In this document: in pieces, positions 18,254 through 26,921 of the stretch | Layout: every line of letters begins with the position of its first letter | How positions within the stretch are numbered: position 1 is the first letter of the stretch | Assembly: GCA_016929635.1 (NCBI GenBank) | Contig: JAFGIL010000020.1 | Location: forward strand, 1 to 64,000 | DNA from: Endomicrobiales bacterium | Lineage (GTDB): Bacteria; Elusimicrobiota; Endomicrobiia; Endomicrobiales; JAFGIL01 | DNA length: 64,000 nt | Reading direction: 5' to 3' | Notes under the pieces: generated by a model | Seen by the model: the letters and a program-made list of their open reading frames with translations, nothing else | What the model was told of the DNA's origin: nothing | Database searches by the model: none | Translations under genes and position numbers: made by a program

Positions 18254-19525
18254 TTATTGGCCTTCTTTATATTTTCTGATTTTTATTTTTACTATTCTTT
18301 TCTTTGTGGCGTCCACTATTTCAAGTTCTATGTTCCCCCATTTTATGGATTCACCTATTTTCGGTATCCTGCCGAATAAATCCAGGATCCAGCCGCTTAT
18401 AGTGGTGAATTCTTCAGCAGGCAAGTTAAATTTTAATTCTTCGTTAACCTTATCTATAGGTTCATTTGCTCTTATAAGATAGAAACCGTCGGGCAAGGGG
18501 AATATTGTCTTTTCCTGCAGGTCGTATTCATCCCATATTTCTCCCACGATTTCTTCCACTAAATCTTCGATAGTGGCAATCCCTGTTGTTGAGCCGTATT
18601 CATCGACAACAATAGCCAGGTGATGGCGGCCTCTTTTGAATTCCCTGAGGACCTGATTTATTCTTGCAGATTCAGGGACAAAATAAGCAGGACGTATTAA
18701 ATCTTCTATAATTATCAGATTTTCACGCCTTAGAGCCAAATTTAAGTCTTTACTATAGATAATTCCAACAATATTGTCAAGATTATCGCGGTATACAGGA
18801 ATTCTTGAATAACCTTTATCAACAAGCTGGCCTACAATTTCCTTAAATTCGCCTTTTAAGTCAACTGCCTGAATCTCGTCACGGGGTACCATTACGTGGT
18901 TTATCCTTGTTTTCCCGAAATCCAAGATATTATTGATAATTCTGCGTGCTGAAACGGACAGGGGGGATGTGTCATCGGATAAAAGAAGTATTTTCAGCTC
19001 TTCGGGCTTCAAAAAAGGTATTTCATATGTTGATTGTTCACCAAATAATTTGATTAATCTCTCGGAAATTCTCAAAAGCGATTTTGTTAATGGTTTTAGG
19101 ATTTTATTGAAAACAATCAGAAAAGGCAATCCGAATATTGCGACCTGTATAGCTTTATAGCGGCTGAATATTTTTGGAATTATTTCGCCCCAGGCTAGAA
19201 TCAATATAGTTATAATTACGGGAAAGCAGCTGATTATCAATGTGCGGTATTGATAATATTTATCTGATAATTCAAGTGTTATAGAAGTTGCCAAAACACC
19301 TGCTCCGATAACCGCTAAGTTCGTGCCTACCAATATGGTTGCCAACAATTCATTTGGTTTTCTTTCCCAGAAAGAAATATATTTGTGGCTTTTTTTGTAG
19401 TCGTTTTTTATATTTTTTAGATTGAGGGTTGATAAACTGGTCAGGGCTGTTTCAGTACCTGCAAAATAAGCAGTCATGAAAAGAAATATAAAGAAAATAA
19501 TGATTTTTATAAGTAATAAAGACAT
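18254..19525 (-). CDS. CNNM/CorC-family (HlyC/CBS) membrane protein, copy 2
   Basis: 423 residues: DUF21 transmembrane domain (about 1-190; contains AGTETALTSLS), a CBS pair (about 200-320) and a CorC_HlyC transporter-associated domain (about 335-420). Family members act in Mg2+ (and Co2+) efflux or as Mg-dependent regulators; the old name hemolysin C is misleading. It sits 3 nt from its paralogue and 1 nt from mgtE. Confidence 0.92.
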   Translation of the reverse strand: MSLLLIKIIIFFIFLFMTAYFAGTETALTSLSTLNLKNIKNDYKKSHKYISFWERKPNELLATILVGTNLAVIGAGVLATSITLELSDKYYQYRTLIISCFPVIITILILAWGEIIPKIFSRYKAIQVAIFGLPFLIVFNKILKPLTKSLLRISERLIKLFGEQSTYEIPFLKPEELKILLLSDDTSPLSVSARRIINNILDFGKTRINHVMVPRDEIQAVDLKGEFKEIVGQLVDKGYSRIPVYRDNLDNIVGIIYSKDLNLALRRENLIIIEDLIRPAYFVPESARINQVLREFKRGRHHLAIVVDEYGSTTGIATIEDLVEEIVGEIWDEYDLQEKTIFPLPDGFYLIRANEPIDKVNEELKFNLPAEEFTTISGWILDLFGRIPKIGESIKWGNIELEIVDATKKRIVKIKIRKYKEGQ

Positions 19526-19528
19526 AAT

Positions 19529-20593
19529 TTATTTCTTAGGCTCCTTCTCCAAATCATATTCATCGAGTATTTCTCCGACTATTTCCTCCAGGACATCTTC
19601 AAGCGTAACCAATCCTGTGATGTTGCCCAGCCCGTCCGTTACAAATGCTATATGTGTTTGTCCTGACTGGAATTCTTTCATTAGGTCATATATCTTTTTA
19701 TCTTGTTTTACAATATAAGGGGCACGTACTAAATCATGAGAAAAATGGCCCTGGTTATTTTTCCATGCCCAGAGTAAATCCTTGGTATGTATAAATCCCA
19801 TAATTTTGTTGACATTATCATGATACAATGGAACGCGGCTATGGCCTGTCTCAATTAACAAATCCAGAAGTTTATCTTCATCCTGGTTAAGATTGACTGC
19901 CTCTATTTTATCTACAGGAGTCATTATTTTCCTGACATCTAATTCGCCAAGCTTAAGTACTCTTTCAAGCATTTGGCCTGTCTCTTTATGCAGCATTCCT
20001 GAATCATTTGCTTCCGTAATGAGTTCATGAATTTCGTTTAGATTTAGATAAGTTAGTCTTCCGACCGGCACAATGTCTATCCTTGGAAAAATAGCCTTTA
20101 TTAACTTATTTATAGGCCATATCAGGAAACCGAAAATATTTGTAATTTTTGTAAGAAGAGGCAGGCTGAATATTGTAATTTTTTCCGGATTATTTCTGCT
20201 GAATATTTTAGGGGTTACCTCGCCGAAAATTATTAATATAAAAGTTGTGATTAACCATACGGAAAATTCCAGGAAACCCCGGCCAAGAGAGAACTTTAAC
20301 GATCCAAAGTGTTTGGGAAATATTTCAAAATCAGGAAAAGTATGCAATACTAGAATCGTAGCAAAAGAGCTCAATACAATGTTCGTAATGGTATTTCCAA
20401 CTAATATAGTAGTTAAAAGATAATAAGGAAATCTTAACCATTGCATTAATGGGTCAGAGAGGGATTTTTTTAAAGCTATGATTTTTTTAATTTTGTATTT
20501 TGAAAGGCTTGTAAGGGCCGTTTCGGATCCTGACCAAAACGCAGAAAGTGCAAAGAGAAATATTATTATGATTGAGCCTGAAATAATAAACAT
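19529..20593 (-). CDS. CNNM/CorC-family (HlyC/CBS) membrane protein, copy 1
   Basis: 354 residues: DUF21 membrane domain (WSGSETALTSLSKYK near the N-terminus), then a CBS pair ending in TGLVTLEDVLEEIVGEILDEYD. It is shorter than the neighbouring copy because it lacks the C-terminal CorC_HlyC domain. The two are tandem paralogues in one operon, perhaps working as a heterodimer (inference). Confidence 0.9.
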   Translation of the reverse strand: MFIISGSIIIIFLFALSAFWSGSETALTSLSKYKIKKIIALKKSLSDPLMQWLRFPYYLLTTILVGNTITNIVLSSFATILVLHTFPDFEIFPKHFGSLKFSLGRGFLEFSVWLITTFILIIFGEVTPKIFSRNNPEKITIFSLPLLTKITNIFGFLIWPINKLIKAIFPRIDIVPVGRLTYLNLNEIHELITEANDSGMLHKETGQMLERVLKLGELDVRKIMTPVDKIEAVNLNQDEDKLLDLLIETGHSRVPLYHDNVNKIMGFIHTKDLLWAWKNNQGHFSHDLVRAPYIVKQDKKIYDLMKEFQSGQTHIAFVTDGLGNITGLVTLEDVLEEIVGEILDEYDLEKEPKK

Positions 20594-20596
20594 GTT

Positions 20597-21010
20597 TTAT
20601 AGGTTTTTAAATACAAAATTCTGCTTTGAAAACATTTTTTTAGAGTTATTCTTGGTATAATCAGTGAATCCAAGCAGGTGCAGGATTCCATGAATCACAA
20701 GATAAATCAATTCTTTTTTCCAGGTATGTTTTTGTTCTTTTGCCTGAAGTTTTGATCGTTCTTTAGCTATATAAATCTCACCAACCAGAGGTTTTGAGCT
20801 ATAGCAGAAGGAAATAACGTCTGTAATCCTGTTAACTTTCCTGAATTTATTGTTTAACTTCTTTATAGCTTTGTCACTTATCAGAATAATGTTAATTTCA
20901 CTTCTGCGGATGTTTCTTTTTAATTTTAACGTTTTTTTTACAGCTTTTGTTAATATCGGTTTAAAATTGCCGGGAAGGTTGTAAAATCTAATCAAAGTAT
21001 TTTTTTTCAT
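20597..21010 (-). CDS. ybeY: Endoribonuclease YbeY (rRNA maturation)
   Basis: Single-strand RNase for 16S rRNA 3'-end processing and ribosome quality control. I take the ATG at 21010 as start; a TTG at 21037 would add nine hydrophobic residues and has no ribosome site either. Motifs seen: NRITDVISFCY, GEIYIA and HGILHLLGFTDYT. The third zinc ligand, normally His in HLxGYDH, is replaced by Asp-Tyr, so Asp may take over. The order phoH-HD-ybeY is conserved in many bacteria. Confidence 0.88.
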   Translation of the reverse strand: MKKNTLIRFYNLPGNFKPILTKAVKKTLKLKRNIRRSEINIILISDKAIKKLNNKFRKVNRITDVISFCYSSKPLVGEIYIAKERSKLQAKEQKHTWKKELIYLVIHGILHLLGFTDYTKNNSKKMFSKQNFVFKNL

Positions 21011-21068
21011 TATTAAAAAAAGAAGCCAGGAAAGCAAAAAATAGAAAACAGGGAAGATACTTCACTGT

Positions 21069-22613
21069 TTAATTTTTGTTTTCTGGTTTTTGTCTGCTGT
21101 CTTCAGGTTTTTGTTTTTTATCTTCGGTTTTTTGTTCGGTTGATTCTTTGTACTCGATTCTTGCATGAAAGATTCCGTTGAGTGTGCTCACCAGGCTTTC
21201 TGCTATTTGGCCTAAATCATGCAGGGTAATCGGGCAATCGGTAAATTGTCCGTCTGTAAATTTATTGTTAATAATTTTTTCTACCATGTCTTTAAGCCTG
21301 GATGGTGACGGGTCTTCCAAGGCCCTGCTTGCAGCTTCAACAGCATCTGCCAGCATTAAAATGGCGGTTTCCTTATTTTGGGGCTTGGGCCCGGGATATC
21401 GAAAGTTCTCCGGTTTAATCTCAGCTTTCTGTTCCAAAGCCCTGTGATAAAAATAATGTATAACTGAAGTCCCGTGATGCTGTTCTATGCAGTCTATAAT
21501 AATCTTGTCTATATTACGTGAATGTGCCAGAGCAACTCCTTCTTTAACATGAGAAATTACTATTAATGAAGACATGGTTGGTGTTAACGGATCATGCGGG
21601 TTTCCTAAGGTTTGCTGGTTTTCAATAAAATATTCAGGCTTGGATAGTTTACCTATATCGTGATAGTAAGCCCCTACTCTTGCAAGAAGGGAGTTTGCCC
21701 CTATAGATTCTGCTGCCTGTTCAGCAAGAGAAGCAACAACAAGGGAGTGATGGTAAGTGCCGGGAGCTTCTATCATCAAGCGTTTAAGAAGAGGTCTGTT
21801 GAAATCAGCCAGTTCCAGAAGTTTTATGTTTGTGGTTCTGTAAAAGAAAGATTCCAGATACGGAAGGGTGCCCAGTACTATCAATGCCGAAGAAAACCCG
21901 CTGAAAATTCCCCATAAGATGTCAATTCCTACTATCTTTATAGGAGGATATGGCCATTTGTAGAAGAACCAAACAGCAATTATTCCAATGGTGTTTACTA
22001 AAGCAACTTTAAGTCCGAGTTGTGTTAAATCGCTTCTATTGCGTACTTTAGTCAGCCCTGCAACTCCTGTCAGTGAGCCAAAAAAGTGTATAAAAAAATA
22101 CTCCAGATTAAACTCATTTACACCCGCTAAGATTAAACAGAGAATAGCTCCTGATACAAGAGCAAGCCGCCGGGATAATAGAATGCCAATAAGTATAGTA
22201 GCAGAAGCTATAGGTGTACCCATTGGCTGAAACCATTCTACCTCTTTAAACATTATTATAAAAACTGTAATAATGATAAAGATCAAACCCAGGAGCATCA
22301 TTGCTTCATTATCCTCTAATAACTCTGCCTGATCATTTTTTAAGTAGAGTACCAGAAATACAAAGGACATGAATACCATTAAACCAAAACCAAAGATCCT
22401 TGGCCAGGAAAAACCTATTTCCAGTACCAAAACCGCAAATATCACTATCAGGCTTATTGATGCTACAAGAGAATTCGGCAGGTGGATTTCAGTTTGCCAG
22501 AATTTCTTTTTACCGCCGCGTTTAACAGCCGTTGATATGGATTTTTTTTCTGTCCAATTAAGGAGATATAATAATGATTTTCTTAAAGCCGGACGCCATA
22601 AATGGTCAAACAT
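21069..22613 (-). CDS. 7TM-HD family phosphohydrolase, PgpH-like
   Basis: 514 residues. Several membrane helices (about 50-255) are followed by a cytosolic HD domain with GTYHHSLVVA (H288/H289) and YYHDIGK (H318/D319). PgpH-type proteins degrade the second messenger c-di-AMP. Compared with PgpH, the large extracellular N-terminal domain is missing; residues 1-45 are short and basic. The last 25 residues repeat a QKTED/QKPED pattern encoded by an imperfect DNA microrepeat. AGAGGTG supports the start. Confidence 0.88.
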   Translation of the reverse strand: MFDHLWRPALRKSLLYLLNWTEKKSISTAVKRGGKKKFWQTEIHLPNSLVASISLIVIFAVLVLEIGFSWPRIFGFGLMVFMSFVFLVLYLKNDQAELLEDNEAMMLLGLIFIIITVFIIMFKEVEWFQPMGTPIASATILIGILLSRRLALVSGAILCLILAGVNEFNLEYFFIHFFGSLTGVAGLTKVRNRSDLTQLGLKVALVNTIGIIAVWFFYKWPYPPIKIVGIDILWGIFSGFSSALIVLGTLPYLESFFYRTTNIKLLELADFNRPLLKRLMIEAPGTYHHSLVVASLAEQAAESIGANSLLARVGAYYHDIGKLSKPEYFIENQQTLGNPHDPLTPTMSSLIVISHVKEGVALAHSRNIDKIIIDCIEQHHGTSVIHYFYHRALEQKAEIKPENFRYPGPKPQNKETAILMLADAVEAASRALEDPSPSRLKDMVEKIINNKFTDGQFTDCPITLHDLGQIAESLVSTLNGIFHARIEYKESTEQKTEDKKQKPEDSRQKPENKN

Positions 22614-22625
22614 AGCACCTCTTTT

Positions 22626-23573
22626 TTACTTTTTCTCAAATTTGTCGTATGCTTTTATTATTTTCTTAACCAAAGCATGCCTGACAACGTCTTCTTCGCT
22701 GAATTTCACAAACTTTATATCTTCGATAGATGAAAGTATTTTTTCTGCGATCTTAAGCCCTGATGTTTTTTTGCCTTCTAAGTCAATCTGTGTGATATCT
22801 CCGGTAACAACAACCTGGCTGTCCGAGCCCATCCTGGTCAAGAGCATTTTCATCTGTTCCGATGTCGTGTTTTGGGCTTCGTCAAGTATAAGGAATGAAT
22901 CATCTATAGTCCGGCCTCTCATATAAGCAAGAGGAACTATCTCAATAGCATCTTCGTCCCTTAAGAACCTGAATTTTTCAGGTCCCAACATCACGTAAAA
23001 GGCATCATAAAGAGGTTTTAAATAAGGGTTTATTTTTTCGTATAAATCTCCGGGTAAAAAACCCAGTTTTTCGCCGGCTTCGACTACAGGGCGTGTAAGC
23101 ACTATCCTGTTGACTTTGCCTGTCTGCAGGGCTTTTAAGGCAGAAGCTACGGCCAGAAAGGTCTTTCCCGTGCCTGCCGGCCCGATCGCGATTACAATGT
23201 CATGTTTGTTAATATATTCCACATACTTTTTTTGATGATCTGAGCGCGGTTTTATGTATTTTCCCTGAAAGGTTACGTAGACAACATCAGAGTTTAAGGT
23301 TTGAATATTATTGTTTAAATGCACGTTGTTATGTTTGTTTTCCGTTGCGTCTTCTTTTATCTTATCTCTTAAATACTGGAGCTCTGCCATTGCACGGTCA
23401 ACCTTTCCTCCCGGGCCCCTGACCACAAGGGAAAAGTCTCCGCTGTTGCCTCCCTGCCGGACAAATATCTGAACGTTGTAATCCTGCTCCAGACGCCTGA
23501 GGTTTTGGTCTTGCTGCCCCAATAGGCTCAAGGCTTCATCAGAATTTTTTAGAAATAGTTTTTTTGTCACCAT
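22626..23573 (-). CDS. phoH: PhoH-like ATPase
   Basis: 315 residues. The N-terminal KH-like part (about 1-70) and PhoH ATPase core carry Walker A GPAGTGKT (131-138), TRPVVEAGEKLGFLPGD, and Walker B FLILDEAQNT. PhoH/YbeZ acts with YbeY in ribosome maturation, and ybeY is two genes downstream. The HD gene starts 12 nt after its stop. Confidence 0.95.
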   Translation of the reverse strand: MVTKKLFLKNSDEALSLLGQQDQNLRRLEQDYNVQIFVRQGGNSGDFSLVVRGPGGKVDRAMAELQYLRDKIKEDATENKHNNVHLNNNIQTLNSDVVYVTFQGKYIKPRSDHQKKYVEYINKHDIVIAIGPAGTGKTFLAVASALKALQTGKVNRIVLTRPVVEAGEKLGFLPGDLYEKINPYLKPLYDAFYVMLGPEKFRFLRDEDAIEIVPLAYMRGRTIDDSFLILDEAQNTTSEQMKMLLTRMGSDSQVVVTGDITQIDLEGKKTSGLKIAEKILSSIEDIKFVKFSEEDVVRHALVKKIIKAYDKFEKK

Positions 23574-23602
23574 GATAATATGTATTTATTAGTTTAGGAG
23601 TA

Positions 23603-24025
23603 TTAATTAGATGTATTTAATTTTGGGATTACTATTTTTTGTTTTGGATATATAATTCGAGGGTCTTTAATTTGATCCTGGTTGGCTAAATATATTTCTT
23701 TCCATAACCATGGATCCCCATAATATTTTTCAGCCAGATTCCACAGGCAGTCCCTTGTCTCTTGCCACAGCCATACTTTGTGAATTCTGCCTTCTCTTTG
23801 CGTTTCAGTTATTGTTTTTTCTTCCTGTTGTTCTTCTTCCGTATCCGGAATATCCTGGACTTCTTCTTCAACTTCGGGTTCAACTGCTTCTTCCTTTTTT
23901 TGTTCGGTCTTTTCCGGAACGGTATCATCAAGTTTTGGTATTTTCATATCAGGGAGCCTATTGCCCTTGGCAAAACCTGATGAAAAAAGGAATAATAGAA
24001 CTACAGTAAGAGTTAAAAAACGCAT
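23603..24025 (-). CDS. Secreted LysM-domain protein
   Basis: 140 residues. A signal peptide (residues 1-19, cleaved near GFAKG), a Glu/Pro/Thr-rich acidic spacer (about 32-78), then one LysM domain (about 90-135: TRDCLWNLAEKYYGDPWLWKEI, IYPKQKIVIP), which would bind peptidoglycan. The spacer is very acidic and low complexity. The role is unknown beyond wall binding; it is the first gene of the minus-strand run and 29 nt from phoH. Confidence 0.82.
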   Translation of the reverse strand: MRFLTLTVVLLFLFSSGFAKGNRLPDMKIPKLDDTVPEKTEQKKEEAVEPEVEEEVQDIPDTEEEQQEEKTITETQREGRIHKVWLWQETRDCLWNLAEKYYGDPWLWKEIYLANQDQIKDPRIIYPKQKIVIPKLNTSN

Positions 24026-24198
24026 ATTTTCCTATATCGTACTGCCTTTGTATCAGAGAATATTAAACCAAAAAAATAAGTAAAAGGCAAGTGAGTAATA
24101 AGCAGTTCTATTATTATATTAATATAAAAGGAAAAATATCTTTGAATACAAATGTTTTAGTATCTGAAAATTAGCACTTTTAGGTTTAAAAAATAAGC

Positions 24199-24227
24199 TT
24201 GACTATTACTTTTCTTTTATATATCAT
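24199..24227 (+). promoter_or_regulatory. Promoter upstream of the nitroreductase gene
   Basis: TTGACT (24199-24204), 17 nt, TATCAT (24222-24227). The expected start point at about 24234 lies 2 nt before the ATG at 24236, so the long form of the gene would be leaderless. If translation begins at 24323 instead, the leader would be about 90 nt. Confidence 0.55.
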
Positions 24228-24235
24228 CTCTAGTT

Positions 24236-24904
24236 ATGAAGCATGTGAGATACGTGTTCGTTCTAATTTCAGCAGTTTTAGCTGTTTGTTTGCTTGCTTA
24301 TTGTAAAAAAGGAGATAAAGAAATGATAAATTTACCTCAACCCAAGTTAAAAGGAACGCTTTCTGTGGAGGAGGCGCTTTTTAAACGGAGATCTATAAGA
24401 AGTTATGCAGACAAACCCCTTACGCAGGACGAAATTTCACAGATTTTATGGTCAGCGCAGGGTGTAACGGAAAAAGCCAGTAAAATGCGGACAGCACCGT
24501 CAGCAGGTGCGCGTTATCCTATGGAGATATACTTGGTGAATGCAGACGGCCTGTTCCATTACCATCCGGAGAAGCATTCTCTTGAAAAAATCAGGTCTGG
24601 GGATTTAAGGAATCGAATCGCAGATGCTGCGCATGGGCAGAGTTTTATTGCAAAGGCAGGAGCTACTGTGATTATATCTGTTGACCCGCCAAAAATAACA
24701 AGCCGCTACGGGGACAGGGGTATTCGTTACTTATATATGGAAGCAGGCCATATTGCACAGAACATCCATTTGCAGGCTGTTGCCATGGATTTAAGCTCGG
24801 TTCCGGTAGGTGCTTTCAGTGATGAGGGGTTAAAAGATGTGCTTAATCTGCCTGATGAACTCAAGCCGATATATTTAATACCTGTAGGGCATACCAGAAA
24901 ATAG
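24236..24904 (+). CDS. SagB-type nitroreductase-family oxidoreductase, possibly exported
   Basis: FMN-dependent nitroreductase fold: RRSIRSYADKPLTQDEISQILWSAQG near the N-terminus, APSAGARYPMEIYLV, and EAGHIAQNIHLQA in the second half. SagB-like enzymes oxidise azolines in peptide antibiotics, but many stand-alone members have no known substrate. The first 29 residues look like a signal peptide with a poor lipobox (LLAYC). An alternative ATG at 24323 has a clear GGAG site and would give a cytosolic 193-residue enzyme. The two starts imply different locations. Confidence 0.8.
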   Translation: MKHVRYVFVLISAVLAVCLLAYCKKGDKEMINLPQPKLKGTLSVEEALFKRRSIRSYADKPLTQDEISQILWSAQGVTEKASKMRTAPSAGARYPMEIYLVNADGLFHYHPEKHSLEKIRSGDLRNRIADAAHGQSFIAKAGATVIISVDPPKITSRYGDRGIRYLYMEAGHIAQNIHLQAVAMDLSSVPVGAFSDEGLKDVLNLPDELKPIYLIPVGHTRK

Positions 24905-24953
24905 TCAAGGTTCCATGCTCAGGTCGCGGGGACGCGGGGCTTTGGAGGAGATA

Positions 24954-25751
24954 ATGTTAAGAAAAGCAGGCTGTGCGGGAACTTGGTACCCGATAGATAT
25001 TTCGGAAATAGATAAGTATTTTAACCATAAGACAAAACGTCAAAAAGCGATTGCAGGCATATGCCCGCATGCAGGATGGGTGTATTCCGGAAAAGTAGCC
25101 GGAGAAGTCTACTCTTCCATGGAACCTGCTTCACTATATATACTTATCGGCCCGAATCATTATGGTTTAGGTGCCAGCGTGAGCGTATACGATGACGGCA
25201 AATGGGAGACACCACTGGGGAGCCTTGAAGTTGACAAAAACATCGCAGGAGCGATCATTAAAAAGTCGGATTATGCCAAGTCTGATAAAATAGCGCATCT
25301 AAGGGAGCATTCTTTGGAAGTTCAGCTGCCTTTTATCAAAATACTTAATAAGGATGCAAAGATTGTACCCATTGCTTTGGCTGACTACAGAGTTGACGTT
25401 TGTAAAAATCTGGGACAAACCATATCTCAGGTAATAAAAGAATATAAATTAACAGGAAGTGTTTCTTTGATAGCATCAACTGATATGAGCCACTACTTGA
25501 AAGCAAGCGAGGCAAAAGGATTTGATGATATGGCGATAGAAAAAGTCCTTAAGCTTGACCCTGAAGGGCTGCTGAAAGTTGTTAAAGAAAATGACATATC
25601 CATGTGCGGTGTTGGCCCGACCGCAGCTGTAATCTGGGCATCAAAAGACCTGGGAGCGAAACAGGCAAAACTAATCCGGTATTCAAATTCGGGTGAAGTT
25701 ACAGGAGATTATGAGCAGGTGGTGGGCTACGCCGGATTCATCATAGCATAA
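24954..25751 (+). CDS. MEMO-family protein (AmmeMemoRadiSam system type)
   Basis: 265 residues from the ATG at 24954, which follows GGAGGA at good distance; an upstream ATG (24915) adds 13 unlikely residues. The MEMO1 fold is related to class III extradiol dioxygenases. Conserved metal-site stretches: ICPHAGWVYSGKVAG, GPNHYG, REHSLEVQLPFI and TDMSHYL. The AMMECR1 and radical SAM partners often found with MEMO are not adjacent. Function in bacteria is not established. Confidence 0.9.
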   Translation: MLRKAGCAGTWYPIDISEIDKYFNHKTKRQKAIAGICPHAGWVYSGKVAGEVYSSMEPASLYILIGPNHYGLGASVSVYDDGKWETPLGSLEVDKNIAGAIIKKSDYAKSDKIAHLREHSLEVQLPFIKILNKDAKIVPIALADYRVDVCKNLGQTISQVIKEYKLTGSVSLIASTDMSHYLKASEAKGFDDMAIEKVLKLDPEGLLKVVKENDISMCGVGPTAAVIWASKDLGAKQAKLIRYSNSGEVTGDYEQVVGYAGFIIA

Positions 25752-25814
25752 TCCGAAAATTCAGTCAGAAAATCACACCCCATCAGCATTTTAAACAAAT
25801 AATAGGAGAAAAAA

Positions 25815-26543
25815 TTGAAAACCGTGACAGTAGGGTGCTGCGGTTTCCCCGTATCGCAGAAAAAATACTATAACCTATTTTCAAGTATAGAAATTAATCA
25901 GACATTTTACCAGCTGCCTGAACTTAAGACAGCTCAAAGATGGCATGAGGAGGCCCCGAAGGATTTTAACTTCATTATAAAAGCATGGCAATTAATTACA
26001 CATCCTGCAAACAGTCTTACTTACAGAAGATTACGACAGGATATACCTCAAAGCAAAAAGAAATTCTATGGGAACTTTCAGCCAACAGATGAAGTTAAAG
26101 AAGCTTGGAGAAGAACTCTGGAATTTGGTCGAATATTGAAAGCTAAAGTTTACTTGTTTCAATCTCCGTACTCATTTAGGCCTTCACTCGAAAATATTAC
26201 GAATATAGTAAAGTTTTTCAAGTCGATTCCCAGGGACGGGCTCACTTTTATATGGGAACCCAGAGGTACCTGGCCTGATGAAATAGTAGTAAAGTTATGC
26301 AAAGATTTGCATCTCGTTCACTGTACGGATCCAACAAGAAGTAAAGCGCTATACGGGCACATCCGGTATTACAGGATGCACGGCAATTATGAAGGGAAAC
26401 AAATTGTTTATGATTACGAGTATACATCAAAAGAGCTCATAAACATATTATCTAAATTAGACAAACCTTTTAACTACGTTTTTTTCAACAACTCCGCCAT
26501 GTGGAATAATGCTATCCAGTTTCAAAAACTCATTAATAAATAG
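25815..26543 (+). CDS. DUF72-family protein
   Basis: 242 residues, TTG start supported by AGGAGA. Matches the DUF72 (YecE-like, TIM-barrel) family: VGCCGFP at the start, FSSIEINQTFYQLP, FNFIIKAWQLITHP and a late YVFFNNSAMWNNA. The biochemical role of the family is not known. Confidence 0.88.
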   Translation: MKTVTVGCCGFPVSQKKYYNLFSSIEINQTFYQLPELKTAQRWHEEAPKDFNFIIKAWQLITHPANSLTYRRLRQDIPQSKKKFYGNFQPTDEVKEAWRRTLEFGRILKAKVYLFQSPYSFRPSLENITNIVKFFKSIPRDGLTFIWEPRGTWPDEIVVKLCKDLHLVHCTDPTRSKALYGHIRYYRMHGNYEGKQIVYDYEYTSKELINILSKLDKPFNYVFFNNSAMWNNAIQFQKLINK

Positions 26544-26555
26544 CTAAAAATTTGT

Positions 26556-26561
26556 TATAAT
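26556..26561 (+). promoter_or_regulatory. -10 box giving a probably leaderless transcript
   Basis: TATAAT ends 6 nt before the ATG at 26568, so the predicted start point falls on the start codon. No Shine-Dalgarno sequence is present and the -35 region is weak. Confidence 0.5.
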
Positions 26562-26567
26562 TAGGGC

Positions 26568-26909
26568 ATGGTTATAGAGATAAAAAAGCCAGGCTTTCTT
26601 AAAAAAGCAGTAATATCAATTGCCTTGACTATTCTCCTGGGGCCCGGGGTGGGGCACCTTTATTTGCGTTATTTTAAGCAGGGTATTTTATTAATAATTG
26701 CCACGTTATTTTTTGCATTACACCAGGCATTAAAAGTTGTAGCCAGTGTGCCAAAGGAAGAGTTGTCGAACATTACCCAGCAGGAAATATCCTATCTTTT
26801 TCAGAAGTTCGCCGTTGAATTTCCCAGGACAATTTTTTTGTATGATATAATATTTGCGGCAATCTGGGCCTATGCTCTTGTAGACGTTTTTAACAAGAGC
26901 AGGAAATAA
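26568..26909 (+). CDS. Small membrane protein, TM2-like
   Basis: 113 residues with about three hydrophobic helices. The first pair, separated by GPGVGHLYLRYFKQG, resembles TM2-type small membrane proteins, whose function is unknown. A more polar loop with VPKEELSNITQQE follows. It is 12 nt upstream of the epimerase gene. Confidence 0.7.
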   Translation: MVIEIKKPGFLKKAVISIALTILLGPGVGHLYLRYFKQGILLIIATLFFALHQALKVVASVPKEELSNITQQEISYLFQKFAVEFPRTIFLYDIIFAAIWAYALVDVFNKSRK

Positions 26910-26921
26910 AAAGGAATTTAG

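Noticed and set aside
24026-24235. Riboswitch in the divergent gap before the nitroreductase
   Set aside because: The gap is AT-rich without conserved riboswitch elements, and the promoter lies almost at the ATG, which leaves no room for a leader.
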